From Stappia sp. MMSF_3263 (GTDB lineage: Bacteria; Pseudomonadota; Alphaproteobacteria; Rhizobiales; Stappiaceae): a DNA stretch of 64,000 nt. Both the position numbers and the translations under genes were made by a program. Positions 50,312 through 59,069 of the stretch are shown here, in pieces (positions within the stretch are counted from its first letter, which is position 1; each line of letters opens with the position of its first letter). The stretch lies in the NCBI RefSeq assembly GCF_030733745.1, contig NZ_JASHIK010000010.1:62001-126000 (forward strand). Direction: 5' to 3'. The notes beneath the pieces are model-generated. The model had not been told where the DNA came from. It saw only the letters and a list, made by a program, of their open reading frames with translations, and did not search any database.

Positions 50312-50333
50312 ACATCGTTCCGTTCGAGGCAGG

Positions 50334-50349
50334 TAAACGAACCCTTAAC
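50334..50349. promoter_or_regulatory. CtrA-like box upstream of the tail-anchored protein gene
   Basis: TAAA-CGAACCC-TTAAC matches the CtrA consensus TTAA-N7-TTAAC with one mismatch. It lies 23-38 bases before the start codon at 50311 on the minus strand and 109 bases before ybaK on the plus strand. Confidence 0.45.
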
Positions 50350-50457
50350 AAACATGCTTACCATAGTGCGACTTCGTCCGCAGCCGTCCCGCCCATCAGA
50401 TCCGATTCGTCCACGAACAAACAACGTTTTATGGTTAACGAGGATTAAGACTTCTCC

Positions 50458-50934
50458 ATGGCAAACAACAGCAGCACGGACCGCGTCCGGGAAGCGGCCG
50501 CCAGGGCCGGCCTGGTCATCGACATCGTCGAGATGCCGGCCTCCACCCGAACCGCGGAGGAAGCTGCCGCCGCCTGCGGGTGCCAGGTGGCGGAAATCGT
50601 CAAGTCGCTCGTCTTCCTCGGCGAGACGAGCGACGATGTCATCCTGCTTCTCGTCAGCGGCGTGAACCGCGTCGACGAAGCCGCCGTTGCCGCGCGCATC
50701 GGCGAAAATCTTGTCCGCCCCAACGGTCGAACCGTGCGCGAGCGCACCGGTTTTGCCATCGGCGGTGTCGCGCCGCTCGGCTATATCGCCGAGACACGCG
50801 TTTATATCGATGAGGATCTTATCCGATTCGCCGGGATATGGGCCGCTGCCGGATCGCCAAACAGCGTGTTTGCCACAACTCCTTCAGACCTCGTCAAGGC
50901 GACCGGTGCGGCCGTTCTGCGCATGACGGGCTGA
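50458..50934 (+). CDS. YbaK/EbsC-family aminoacyl-tRNA deacylase-like protein
   Basis: The 158-aa protein matches the YbaK/INS domain. It has TRTAEEAAAACGCQVAEIVK, SLVFLG, a VNRVDEAAVAARIGE helix, and FAIGGVAPLGYI with the conserved GGxxP. Family members edit mischarged tRNAs such as Cys-tRNA-Pro or Ala-tRNA-Pro in trans. The ATG at 50458 lies in an AT-richer leader. It ends 30 bases before a convergent GNAT gene. Confidence 0.88.
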   Translation: MANNSSTDRVREAAARAGLVIDIVEMPASTRTAEEAAAACGCQVAEIVKSLVFLGETSDDVILLLVSGVNRVDEAAVAARIGENLVRPNGRTVRERTGFAIGGVAPLGYIAETRVYIDEDLIRFAGIWAAAGSPNSVFATTPSDLVKATGAAVLRMTG

Positions 50935-50964
50935 CGACGCGGCGGATCGGGGCGCAACCCGCCC

Positions 50965-51585
50965 CTACTCTCCCTCGATCACCGGCACATGCCGCGCCGC
51001 CGACATCGGCAACACGCCGGCAAGCCGGGGGTCGTCGGAAATCTCGATCGCCCGCTTGTAGGGCGTGAAGCCGCTGTCTCGGTAAAAGCCCAGCGCCTGC
51101 GGGCTGTCGGCGGTGCAGGTGTGGACGAAAAGCCGCGCGGTCTCCGGCCGCGACCAGACTTTCGACAGCGCCTGGTTCATCAGCCAGCGGCCGGCACCGT
51201 TGCCGATCTCCTGCGGAACCAGACCGAAATAGGCAAGCTCGACATCGCGCGGATCGCTGAAGTCGAGTTCCAGCAGGCCGACCGGTCCGGCCTCGCCTTT
51301 CCTGCGGCAGAAATAGACCTCATGACCGGGCCGGGTGATCTGGGCGAGCAGGTCCGCATCGCTTCCCGTCAACCGACCGAACCACAGCCACTCGTCGCCG
51401 ATCCGGCGGAACAGGGCGCGGTACTCTTGCGGATCCGGTGTCTCGATACGGTCAAGCGAGAGATCCGGCCGGTCGGCCCGGCGCGGCATCGGCTGCGCTC
51501 GCATCTCCAGGTAGGTGACGATTGTGGCCACCTTGCCGGGCGGCAGGTCGGTGTAGCCGGCCAGATCGACGCTGATCGAGGACAT
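50965..51585 (-). CDS. GNAT-family N-acetyltransferase
   Basis: The 206-aa protein has a GNAT domain in its C-terminal two thirds: VGLLELDFSDPRDVELAYFG, then LVPQEIGNGAGRWLMNQAL (acetyl-CoA motif A, about 125-143), and ADSPQALGFYRDSGFTPYKR (motif B). The N-terminal VDLAGYTDLPPGKVATIVTY segment is seen in alphaproteobacterial relatives. The ATG at 51585 was chosen because sequence upstream in the frame is not protein-like. The substrate is unknown. It is divergent from aguB. Confidence 0.85.
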   Translation of the reverse strand: MSSISVDLAGYTDLPPGKVATIVTYLEMRAQPMPRRADRPDLSLDRIETPDPQEYRALFRRIGDEWLWFGRLTGSDADLLAQITRPGHEVYFCRRKGEAGPVGLLELDFSDPRDVELAYFGLVPQEIGNGAGRWLMNQALSKVWSRPETARLFVHTCTADSPQALGFYRDSGFTPYKRAIEISDDPRLAGVLPMSAARHVPVIEGE

Positions 51586-51778
51586 CGTGGTTCCTTGTGC
51601 AACACATGCGCCGACGCTCCGCCGACCGCTTCTGAGGTAGTCCGTCGAGCGCTGGCGATCAAGCCGGAGATGGGATGGTAGACAGAACGGGAGATCGGGC
51701 ACGACCCCTGCTTCCGCGATTGGCCTTCAAGACGCCATCCGCTACCCTGAGCCCGACACGCGCCGACCCGGGAACCTC

Positions 51779-52672
51779 ATGAGAAACGTCACGCTTGCCG
51801 CCCTGCAGACGGCCTGTACGCCAGATCGCGAAACAAACCTTTCCGCCATGGAGCGACTGGTGCGCGAGGCGGCCGGGCGCGGCGCCGACATCGTGCTGCC
51901 GCAGGAGCTTTTCGAGTATCCCTATTTCTGCCAGGATGAGGCGCCGGACCTGCTGCTGCGGGCGCAAGCCGCCGAAGGACATCCGGCGATCGTGCGCATG
52001 CAGGCGCTCGCCGCCGAACTTGGCATCGTCATCCCCGTGAGCTTCTACGAGCTTGCCGGTCAGGCCCGCTTCAACTCGATCGCCATCATCGATGCCGACG
52101 GACGCAATCTCGGCATCTATCGCAAGAGCCACATCCCGCAGGGCTCGGGCTACCAAGAGAAGTATTATTTCTCCCCCGGCGACACCGGCTTTCGCGTCTG
52201 GGACACGAAGGCGGGTCGCATCGGCGTCGGCATCTGCTGGGACCAGTGGTTTCCCGAAACCGCCCGCGCCATGGCATTGATGGGCGCCGAAATGCTGTTC
52301 TTCCCCACGGCCATCGGCTCCGAGCTGCTCGATCCGAGTTGGGATTCGGCCGCCCACTGGCAACGGGTCATGCAGGGCCATGCCGGCGCAAACCTGATGC
52401 CGCTCGTCGCCTCCAACCGCATCGGCACGGAACCGGGGCGCGGCGACACGGAGCTGGTCTTCTACGGGTCCTCCTTCATCGCGGACGCCACCGGCGCCAA
52501 GGTCGCGGAGGCGGACCGGACGCAGGAAGCGGTGCTGACCGCCACCTTCGACCTGGACGCGCTCGCTGCCCTGCGCGCCTCCTGGGGCGTTTTCCGGGAC
52601 CGGCGGCCGGAACTGTACGGACCGATAGCGACATTAGACGGCTCTGCTGTCGGCACCGGCGGGCGCGGCTAG
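51779..52672 (+). CDS. aguB: N-carbamoylputrescine amidase
   Basis: AguB hydrolyses N-carbamoylputrescine to putrescine, CO2 and ammonia. The 297-aa nitrilase-superfamily protein has the Glu-Lys-Cys triad: Glu43 in LPQELFEYPYF, Lys in GIYRKSHIPQG, and Cys in GVGICWDQWFPE. ATAIGSELLDPSWDSAAHWQ and the GYQEKYYFSPG segment match this enzyme. It ends one base before aguA. Together they form the agmatine route to putrescine. Confidence 0.95.
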   Translation: MRNVTLAALQTACTPDRETNLSAMERLVREAAGRGADIVLPQELFEYPYFCQDEAPDLLLRAQAAEGHPAIVRMQALAAELGIVIPVSFYELAGQARFNSIAIIDADGRNLGIYRKSHIPQGSGYQEKYYFSPGDTGFRVWDTKAGRIGVGICWDQWFPETARAMALMGAEMLFFPTAIGSELLDPSWDSAAHWQRVMQGHAGANLMPLVASNRIGTEPGRGDTELVFYGSSFIADATGAKVAEADRTQEAVLTATFDLDALAALRASWGVFRDRRPELYGPIATLDGSAVGTGGRG

Positions 52673-52673
52673 G

Positions 52674-53765
52674 ATGGACACTCCCCTCGCCTCGACGCCG
52701 GCCGATGACGGCTACCGCATGCCGGGCGAGTTCGAGCCCCATTCGGGCTGCTGGATGGCCTGGCCCGAACGACCGGACAACTGGCGCGAGAATGCCCGTC
52801 CCGCCCAGGAGGCCTTCGCCGCCGTGGCCGAGGCTATTCATGTCAGCGACCCGGTCACGATTGCCGTCTCCAACGCCGAGCACGACAGGGCGAGAGCCCT
52901 GCTGTCGCCGGGTATCCGCCTCGTCCGCCTGCCCTCCAACGACGCATGGATGCGCGATATCGGACCGACCTTCGTCACCGGCGCCAATGGCGGCCTGCGC
53001 GCCGTCGACTGGCGCTTCAATGCCTGGGGCGGCGATCATGACGGCCTTTACGACCCTTGGGATCTCGACGATGAGGTCGCTGCGCAGATTGCCCGGATCG
53101 AAGGCGTCGAGCGCTACCGCGCGCCCTTCGTGCTGGAAGGCGGAGCGATCCATGTCGACGGCGAGGGCACCGTCTACACCACGGAGGAATGCCTGCTTTC
53201 CCCCGGCCGCAACCCGAAGCTCTCGCGCGCCTCGATCGAGGCCGGGCTGAAGCGCTATCTCGGAGCGCGCAAGGTCTTGTGGATCCCGCGCGGCGTTCAT
53301 CTCGACGAAACGACGGGTCATGTCGACAACCTGATCCATGTCTGCGCGCCGGGTGTCGTGGCGCTGACCTGGACCGACGATCGCACCGATCCGCAGCATG
53401 AGCGCTCGCGCGAGGCGTTCGAATGTCTCTCCGCCGCCCGGGACGCACGCGGGCGCGCCATCCGCATCGTCCGCCTGCCGATGCCCGGCCCCCTCACCAT
53501 GACCAGGGCCGAGGCACAGGGCATCGAGACCGCCGACAACGGCATGGTGCGCGAAGGAGGCGAACGGCTCGCCGGCAGCTACGCGAATTTCTACATCGCC
53601 AACACGCGGGTGGTGTTTCCCCTGCTCGACGAGCGCAACGACGCCACCGCCGCCGCGATCCTCGCCGGCCTCTTCCCCGACCGCCAGATAGTCGGCGTTC
53701 CCGGGCGCGAGATCCTGCTCGGCGGCGGCAACATCCACTGCATCACCCAGCAGGTGCCTGCCTGA
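52674..53765 (+). CDS. aguA: Agmatine deiminase
   Basis: AguA converts agmatine to N-carbamoylputrescine and ammonia, the step before AguB. The 363-aa peptidylarginine-deiminase-fold protein has GEFEPHSGCWMAWPERPDNW, NDAWMRDIGPTFV, LEGGAIHVDGEGT, and the catalytic Cys356 in GGGNIHCITQQ. Length is normal. The ATG at 52674 lies one base after aguB. No arginine decarboxylase gene is in the window, so agmatine may come from elsewhere or from outside. Confidence 0.96.
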   Translation: MDTPLASTPADDGYRMPGEFEPHSGCWMAWPERPDNWRENARPAQEAFAAVAEAIHVSDPVTIAVSNAEHDRARALLSPGIRLVRLPSNDAWMRDIGPTFVTGANGGLRAVDWRFNAWGGDHDGLYDPWDLDDEVAAQIARIEGVERYRAPFVLEGGAIHVDGEGTVYTTEECLLSPGRNPKLSRASIEAGLKRYLGARKVLWIPRGVHLDETTGHVDNLIHVCAPGVVALTWTDDRTDPQHERSREAFECLSAARDARGRAIRIVRLPMPGPLTMTRAEAQGIETADNGMVREGGERLAGSYANFYIANTRVVFPLLDERNDATAAAILAGLFPDRQIVGVPGREILLGGGNIHCITQQVPA

Positions 53766-53838
53766 ACTGGGCTCGCGCGGCCCTCCTGCGCTCAATTCGT
53801 CGCATTCCGCAATACTTCACTGGCCGTAGGCGAAACCG

Positions 53839-53854
53839 CTAAGAAGTTGTTAAC
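53839..53854 (+). promoter_or_regulatory. CtrA-like box upstream of the 110-aa gene
   Basis: CTAA-GAAGTTG-TTAAC matches TTAA-N7-TTAAC with one mismatch. It lies 68-83 bases before the start codon at 53922 and 74 bases after aguA. Confidence 0.45.
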
Positions 53855-53921
53855 CCCGTTGGGGCGACACTGGCTCCAAATAGCCGGTACTCGCGCACGA
53901 TCAGGGACTCTTTCCACCGCC

Positions 53922-54254
53922 ATGGCTCTCATCGGAAAATCTTTTGGCCGCGGCTTCGGCAGTACCAAGAAGGTGTCCGCCTACCAGCAGATGCAGCAGT
54001 GGAAGGCCAAGCAGAAGGCCCATTCCCAGAAGTTCCTGAACCAGCAGGCCGTCGCCAGCAACGTCTTCGCCGTCGGCGTCAGCGAGACCCAGACGGCCAC
54101 GGAAATGCTATTCAACAATGTCGCCCAGCGCGTCAAGAACGAGGCCAAGGCCAAGATCGCCCAGCAGAACGGCGCGATCGACCAGGCCATCGAAAGCCTC
54201 GATTCCGCCAAGACCGGCGACAAGAAGACCGAAGGCGTCGACATCAAGGTCTGA
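53922..54254 (+). CDS. Conserved hypothetical protein next to flagellar genes (110 aa)
   Basis: I do not recognise the family. The 110-aa protein is rich in Gln, Lys and Ala. It has GRGFGSTKKVSAYQQMQQWK, then KAHSQKFLNQQAVASNVFAV and a helical AKAKIAQQNGAIDQAIESLD tail. No signal peptide or membrane segment is visible. The Q/A-rich helical style and the neighbouring flhA suggest a flagellar or motility-associated factor. The CtrA-like box upstream supports the same regulon. Both points are inference. It is convergent with flhA. Confidence 0.7.
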   Translation: MALIGKSFGRGFGSTKKVSAYQQMQQWKAKQKAHSQKFLNQQAVASNVFAVGVSETQTATEMLFNNVAQRVKNEAKAKIAQQNGAIDQAIESLDSAKTGDKKTEGVDIKV

Positions 54255-54295
54255 GCGCTCGTTCCCCCAAACCCTCGTTTCGGCAACCGTCGTTA

Positions 54296-54327
54296 GGCAC
54301 CCGCCGTGCTGCGGGCGCCCGCGTTTT
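54296..54327 (+). terminator. Probable terminator of the 110-aa gene
   Basis: GGCACCCGC (54296-54304) pairs with GCGGGCGCC (54311-54319) with one mismatch. A short TTTT run at 54324-54327 follows. It lies between the convergent 110-aa gene and flhA. Confidence 0.5.
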
Positions 54328-54329
54328 CA

Positions 54330-56492
54330 TCACACCGACCCGACCGTCTTCAGCCTGGCGCGCGGATGCACCTCGTTCTGGCTCATCACGGTGGTGTGGG
54401 CGCGGAAGCGCTCGACGATGGAGCGCACGAAGGGGCGCGATTGCGGCGAGGTCAGAAGCACCGGCACCTCGCCGGCCTGGGCCGCCTGCTCGAAGGCGTC
54501 GCGCACCAGACGGACGAACTCCTGCAGCTTCGAGGGCGCCATCGCCAGCGAGCGCTCCTCGCCGTCGCCGACGATGGACTCGATGAACGCCTGCTCCCAT
54601 TGCGGCGACAGGGCGATCAGCGGCAGATAGCCGCCCGGTGCCTGGTTGGCGGCCGAGATCTGGCGGGCAAGACGGGTGCGCACATGCTCCGCGATCATCG
54701 CCGGATTGCGGGTGAAGCCCGTCGCCTCCGCAACCCCTTCCAGGATCGTGCCCAGGTCGCGCACCGAGATGCGTTCGGCCAGGAGCGCCTGCAGCACCCG
54801 CTGGATGCCGGAGACGGTGATCTGCGAGGGCACGATGTCCTCCACCAGCTTCGCCTGTTCGCCGGTGATCTCCTTGAGCAGCTTCTGCACGTCGGCATAG
54901 GTCAGCAGTTCGGAGACATTGCCGCGGATGGTCTCGGTGAGATGGGTGGCAAGCACGGTCGCGGGATCGACCACGGTGTAGCCGCGCAGCGCCGCGTCCT
55001 CGCGATACTGGCCCTCGACCCAGGTTGCGGGCAGGCCGAAGGTCGGCTCGGTCGTGTGCGTGCCCGGCAGCTTCACCTGGCCGCCGGCCGGATCCATGAC
55101 CATGTAGTGGCTGGGGAAGAGCTGGCCGTTGCCCGCCGGCACTTCCTTGACCTTGATGACATAGTCGTTGGCGCCCAGCTGGATGTTGTCGAGGATGCGC
55201 ACCGGCGGCATCAATATGCCCAGATCGGCGGCGAGCTGGCGGCGCAGCGCCTTGATCTGCTCGGTCAGCTGGTCGCCGTCCGCGCTCTGGCCGTTGATCA
55301 GCGGCAGCAGGGCATAGCCGAGCTCGATCCTGAGCTCGTCCATCTTCAGGGATTCGGTGACCGGCGGCTCCGTCGGCTTGGCCGGCTCGGCCGCGGCGAC
55401 TTCCGCCATGCGCACCTCTTCCGCCGCCACCCTTTGCGTCTTGCTCGACCGATAGGCGAGATAGCCGGCCAGCCCGGCCAGGCCCAGGAACGGGATCATC
55501 GGAATGCCCGGCAGCATCGCCAGCGTCACCATCACGAAGGACGACATGCCGAGCGCCTTCGGGTAGCCGGAAAGCTGCCGGCCGAGCGCCTTGTCGGCGG
55601 AGCCCGCGACACCGGCCTTCGACACCAGCAGGCCGGCGGCCGTCGACACGATCAGCGCCGGGATCTGCGACACGAGGCCGTCGCCGATCGTCAGCAGCGT
55701 GTAGGTGGTCGCCGCCTGCGAGAAGCTCAGGTCCATCTGCGCGACGCCGATGATGATGCCGCCGATGATGTTGATGAAGGTGATCAGCAGACCGGCGATC
55801 GCATCGCCGCGCACGAATTTCGAGGCACCGTCCATGGCGCCGAAGAACGAGCTCTCGTCCTCCAGGTCGCGCCGGCGCTGGCGTGCCGTTCCCTCGTCGA
55901 TCAACCCGGCGGAAAGATCCGCGTCGATCGCCATCTGCTTGCCGGGCATCGCGTCGAGTGTGAAGCGCGCCGCGACCTCGGCGATACGGCCCGAACCCTT
56001 GGTGATGACGACGAAGTTCACGATCACCAGGATCGAGAACACGATGATGCCGATGATGAAGTTGCCGCCCATGACGAAATGGCCAAAGGCCTCGATGACC
56101 TCGCCGGCCGCGTCCGTTCCCTCGTGGCCGTTGGCCAGGATCAGGCGCGTGGAGGCGAGGTTGAGCGCCAGCCGCAGCATCGTGGCGATCAAGAGCACGG
56201 TCGGGAAGGAGGAGAACTCGAGCGGCTTCTGGATGAACAGGCCGGTCATCAGGATCAGCACGGAGAAGATGATCGAGATGGCCAGGAACATGTCGAGCAT
56301 CATCGCCGGCATCGGCAGGATGAGCACGACCAGGATGATCATGACGCCAAGCGCCAGCGCGATGTCGCCGCGCCGGATCGTATCCCAGACCGTGGCCAGG
56401 CTCGGGGTGCCGGCCGGCAGGCGGAAACCGCCACCTGGCGCCGTTGCCGGAACCTTGGCCTGAGAGCCCTCGCTCGCCGTCACATCGCTCAT
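54330..56492 (-). CDS. flhA: Flagellar export apparatus protein FlhA
   Basis: FlhA is the large inner-membrane gate of the flagellar type III export apparatus. The 720-aa protein has about eight transmembrane helices in the first 340 residues. The FHIPEP region is there (SSFFGAMDGASKFVRGDAIA). A cytoplasmic domain follows, with QVKLPGTHTTEPTFGLPATW and a C-terminal export-chaperone docking part ending RARLKTVGSV. The ATG at 56492 is used. It follows flbD by 76 bases in the same direction and is the last gene of the fliF block. Confidence 0.95.
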   Translation of the reverse strand: MSDVTASEGSQAKVPATAPGGGFRLPAGTPSLATVWDTIRRGDIALALGVMIILVVLILPMPAMMLDMFLAISIIFSVLILMTGLFIQKPLEFSSFPTVLLIATMLRLALNLASTRLILANGHEGTDAAGEVIEAFGHFVMGGNFIIGIIVFSILVIVNFVVITKGSGRIAEVAARFTLDAMPGKQMAIDADLSAGLIDEGTARQRRRDLEDESSFFGAMDGASKFVRGDAIAGLLITFINIIGGIIIGVAQMDLSFSQAATTYTLLTIGDGLVSQIPALIVSTAAGLLVSKAGVAGSADKALGRQLSGYPKALGMSSFVMVTLAMLPGIPMIPFLGLAGLAGYLAYRSSKTQRVAAEEVRMAEVAAAEPAKPTEPPVTESLKMDELRIELGYALLPLINGQSADGDQLTEQIKALRRQLAADLGILMPPVRILDNIQLGANDYVIKVKEVPAGNGQLFPSHYMVMDPAGGQVKLPGTHTTEPTFGLPATWVEGQYREDAALRGYTVVDPATVLATHLTETIRGNVSELLTYADVQKLLKEITGEQAKLVEDIVPSQITVSGIQRVLQALLAERISVRDLGTILEGVAEATGFTRNPAMIAEHVRTRLARQISAANQAPGGYLPLIALSPQWEQAFIESIVGDGEERSLAMAPSKLQEFVRLVRDAFEQAAQAGEVPVLLTSPQSRPFVRSIVERFRAHTTVMSQNEVHPRARLKTVGSV

Positions 56493-56568
56493 TCTCGACC
56501 CTTCGTCACCCTGTCAGCCGTCTCAGTGGCCATTCGCCTGTCGCGTCGCCCGCCGCCCGTCACCCGCC

Positions 56569-57942
56569 TCAGGCGACGGCGACGCGCGCCTCGCCGGGAC
56601 CCGGCACGTCCAGACCTTCATCGGCATACTGATTCAGCTTGTTGCGCAAGGTGCGGATCGAGATGCCGAGGATTTTCGCTGCATGGGTGCGGTTGCCCAG
56701 GCAATGATCCAGTGTGTCGAGGATCAGGTCGCGCTCCACATCGGCGACCGTACGCCCGACCAGGACCCGGTTGATGGCCTCCGCCGTGGCCGCCGCATCG
56801 GCGGCGATCCGCGCATCGGCGGTCCGTCCACCCGAGATCGGGCTGCCGTCCGGCATGCGGATCGCGTCGAGGTCGATCTCGTCGGCGCTGGCCAGCAGGA
56901 CGGCGCGGTGCATGGTGTTTTCCAGCTCGCGCACATTGCCCGGCCAGGGGTTGGACAGCAGCATCCTGCGCGCGTCCTCGGAGATCGGGCGCTTCGCGAC
57001 GCCGTTCTCGCGCGCATAGCGCTCGACGAAGTGGTTGGCCAGTTCGAGAATGTCGCTCGGCCGCTCGCGCAGCGGCGGAAGCTTCAGGTTGACCACGTTG
57101 AGGCGGTAGAGCAGATCCTCGCGGAACGTGCCGGTCCGCACGCTTTCGGCAAGATCACGGTTCGACGTCGCGATGATGCGGATGTCGACGGGCACGGGCT
57201 TGGTACCGCCGACCCGGTCGATCACCCGTTCCTGGATGGCGCGCAGGAGTTTCGCCTGCAGGCGCACGTCCATCTCGGAAATCTCGTCGAGAAGCAGCGT
57301 GCCCCCGTCCGCTTCCTCGAACTTGCCGACCCGCCGTGCGATGGCGCCGGTGAAAGCACCCTTCTCGTGGCCGAAAAGCTCAGATTCCAGCAGGTGCTCG
57401 GGGATCGCCGCGCAGTTGATCGAGATGAACGGCTTGTCGGCCCGGTTCGAACGCGAATGCACGTAGCGGGAGATCACTTCCTTGCCGGAACCGCTCTCGC
57501 CGGTCACCAGGATCGAGGCATCGGACGGCGCGATCTGCTCGGCAAGCCGGACGACGGCGGCCATCGCCCCGTCGCGATAGATGACGCTCGACTGGTCGCG
57601 CGCGACCGCCGCCAGAACAGCCGCGATCATCTCGGGATCCGGCGGCAGCGGAATGTATTCCTTGGCGCCGGCGCGGATGGCGCTCACCGCTGCACTGGCG
57701 TCCGTCTTGACGCCGCAGGCAACGACCGGCAGGTGGAAGCGCTCCCCCTGCAGCCGCGCGATCAGCTCGGCAATGTCGAGCCCGACATCCGCCATCACAA
57801 GATCGGCGCCGCGCCCGGCGCGCAGGACCTTCAGCATCTCCTCGATGCTGGCCGCATGGGTGACGGCGGCGCCCCGATCCATTGCGATCTTCGAGGCGGT
57901 GATCAACTGGCCTTCGAGAGTGCCGACGATCAACAGTCGCAT
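56569..57942 (-). CDS. flbD: Sigma54-dependent flagellar regulator FlbD
   Basis: The 457-aa protein is an NtrC-type activator. A receiver-like N-terminal domain spans about 1-120, with an Asp at 52. The AAA+ domain has Walker A GESGSGKE (148-155), the sigma54-contacting GAFTGA loop (195-200) and Walker B TLLLDE (215-220). A C-terminal Fis-type helix-turn-helix contains NRTHAAKILGISIRTLRNKL. In Caulobacter, FlbD activates late flagellar genes and represses fliF. The position after fliN is the same there. Regulation of sigma54 flagellar promoters is therefore the likely role. Confidence 0.92.
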   Translation of the reverse strand: MRLLIVGTLEGQLITASKIAMDRGAAVTHAASIEEMLKVLRAGRGADLVMADVGLDIAELIARLQGERFHLPVVACGVKTDASAAVSAIRAGAKEYIPLPPDPEMIAAVLAAVARDQSSVIYRDGAMAAVVRLAEQIAPSDASILVTGESGSGKEVISRYVHSRSNRADKPFISINCAAIPEHLLESELFGHEKGAFTGAIARRVGKFEEADGGTLLLDEISEMDVRLQAKLLRAIQERVIDRVGGTKPVPVDIRIIATSNRDLAESVRTGTFREDLLYRLNVVNLKLPPLRERPSDILELANHFVERYARENGVAKRPISEDARRMLLSNPWPGNVRELENTMHRAVLLASADEIDLDAIRMPDGSPISGGRTADARIAADAAATAEAINRVLVGRTVADVERDLILDTLDHCLGNRTHAAKILGISIRTLRNKLNQYADEGLDVPGPGEARVAVA

Positions 57943-57960
57943 GGTCTTCTCCTGCTCCGA

Positions 57961-58326
57961 TCAGCGATCGGACTTGATGATTTCTGTCATGGTGACACCG
58001 AGCTTGTCCTCCACGAGGACCACCTCGCCGCGCGCCACCAGACGGTCATTCACATAGATGTCGATGGCCTCGCCGACCTTGCGGTCGAGCTTCAGGACCG
58101 TGCCCGGCGCCAGCCGCAACAGGTCCGACACATGCATCCGCGAGTGGCCGAGCACGGCGGAAATCTGCACGGGCACATCGAACACCGCCTCCAGATCGGC
58201 CGCGCTGCGTGCCTGCGAATGGTCGCGATCGCTACCCTCGCGATGCGTCTCCTGCGCTTCCATCTCGGCGAGTGGAATTCCCGCCCGGGACAGGTCGCCG
58301 TCGATGTCCTTGTCGATATCGCTCAT
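57961..58326 (-). CDS. fliN: Flagellar motor switch protein FliN
   Basis: FliN forms the C-ring with FliG and FliM and helps control rotation direction. The 121-aa protein has an acidic, variable N-terminus (about 1-42) and a SpoA domain (about 45-120). The domain contains FDVPVQISAVLGHSRM, LLRLAPGTVLKLDRKVGEAI and IYVNDRLVARGEVVLVEDKL. Its start overlaps the stop of the FliH-like gene (ATGA). fliM is not in the window. Confidence 0.94.
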   Translation of the reverse strand: MSDIDKDIDGDLSRAGIPLAEMEAQETHREGSDRDHSQARSAADLEAVFDVPVQISAVLGHSRMHVSDLLRLAPGTVLKLDRKVGEAIDIYVNDRLVARGEVVLVEDKLGVTMTEIIKSDR

Positions 58327-59054
58327 CCGTCAATCCGCTCCTCGGCGGGCTCGTGGTTGAGGGACGCCTGCTGTCCCTTGCCGGCGCGCCGGCTTTCGAA
58401 GTACCGCCGGGCGGCCTGGTCGACCTGCTTCTCGATCGCCTTGCGATCGCGCACGATGCCCCCGTCCGCCCATTCGATCCGGCAATCGCCGGCGCTGATA
58501 TCAGGCTCGCCCAGAAACACCAGGCGGCCCTCGAAACCCTTCTCCGCGACCAGCGGGTCGACCCGCTCCTTGAGCGCCGCCAGATCGCTGTCGCGCACCC
58601 GGATCACCAGATGCGGCGCCCGCCGCAGCGGCCCGAGGCACTCGGAGATCAGCGCGACGATCTCGCCCAGCGGCTCGCGGGCGATCAGATGCGCGCACAG
58701 CCGGCGCGCCACCAGGAAGGCCAGCGCGACCGCGTCCTTCTCGTGACGGGCCTGCTCGGTGTCGAGCTGGCCGATCAGCGCCGAAACGGTCTCGGCCAGC
58801 CGGCCGGCCTCGTCGGCGAACCGGCCTTCGTCGCTCTGCTGGCGCTCGACCGCCGCTTCAGCGCGGCCGCGCTCGTAGGCGGCCTGTTCGGCGGCGGCGA
58901 CCAGTGCACGGTGCTCAGCGAGCGGGATCGTGGGAACCACCGGCTCCACGACCTCCTCGACCTCTTCCTCCTGAGGCACGTCGATCGCCGCAAAGTTGCG
59001 GTCGAAGAGGAAGCGGTTGACCTTCATCGGTGTGCTCGCAATTCGTGTCATCAT
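58323..59054 (-). CDS. fliH: FliH-like flagellar assembly protein (FlbE position)
   Basis: The 243-aa protein is a FliH-type negative regulator and stator of the FliI export ATPase. It has an acidic N-terminal region (PQEEEVEEVVEPVVP), a coiled coil (about 55-100), and a FliH-like C-terminal domain with VARRLCAHLIAREPLGEIVA and LVIRVRDSDLAALKERVDPL. The sequence is diverged, as usual for FliH. It sits where Caulobacter has flbE. The start is ATG 59054 or the adjacent ATG 59051. A 15-base gap separates it from fliG. Confidence 0.85.
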   Translation of the reverse strand: MMTRIASTPMKVNRFLFDRNFAAIDVPQEEEVEEVVEPVVPTIPLAEHRALVAAAEQAAYERGRAEAAVERQQSDEGRFADEAGRLAETVSALIGQLDTEQARHEKDAVALAFLVARRLCAHLIAREPLGEIVALISECLGPLRRAPHLVIRVRDSDLAALKERVDPLVAEKGFEGRLVFLGEPDISAGDCRIEWADGGIVRDRKAIEKQVDQAARRYFESRRAGKGQQASLNHEPAEERIDG

Positions 59055-59069
59055 CGTGCTTCAGGCCAC

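Noticed and set aside
54306-56774. Open frame of 822 codons on the plus strand
   Set aside because: It is fully antisense to flhA. Its composition (His, Arg, Gln, Asp-rich) is that of a GC-driven shadow frame, and it has no domain.
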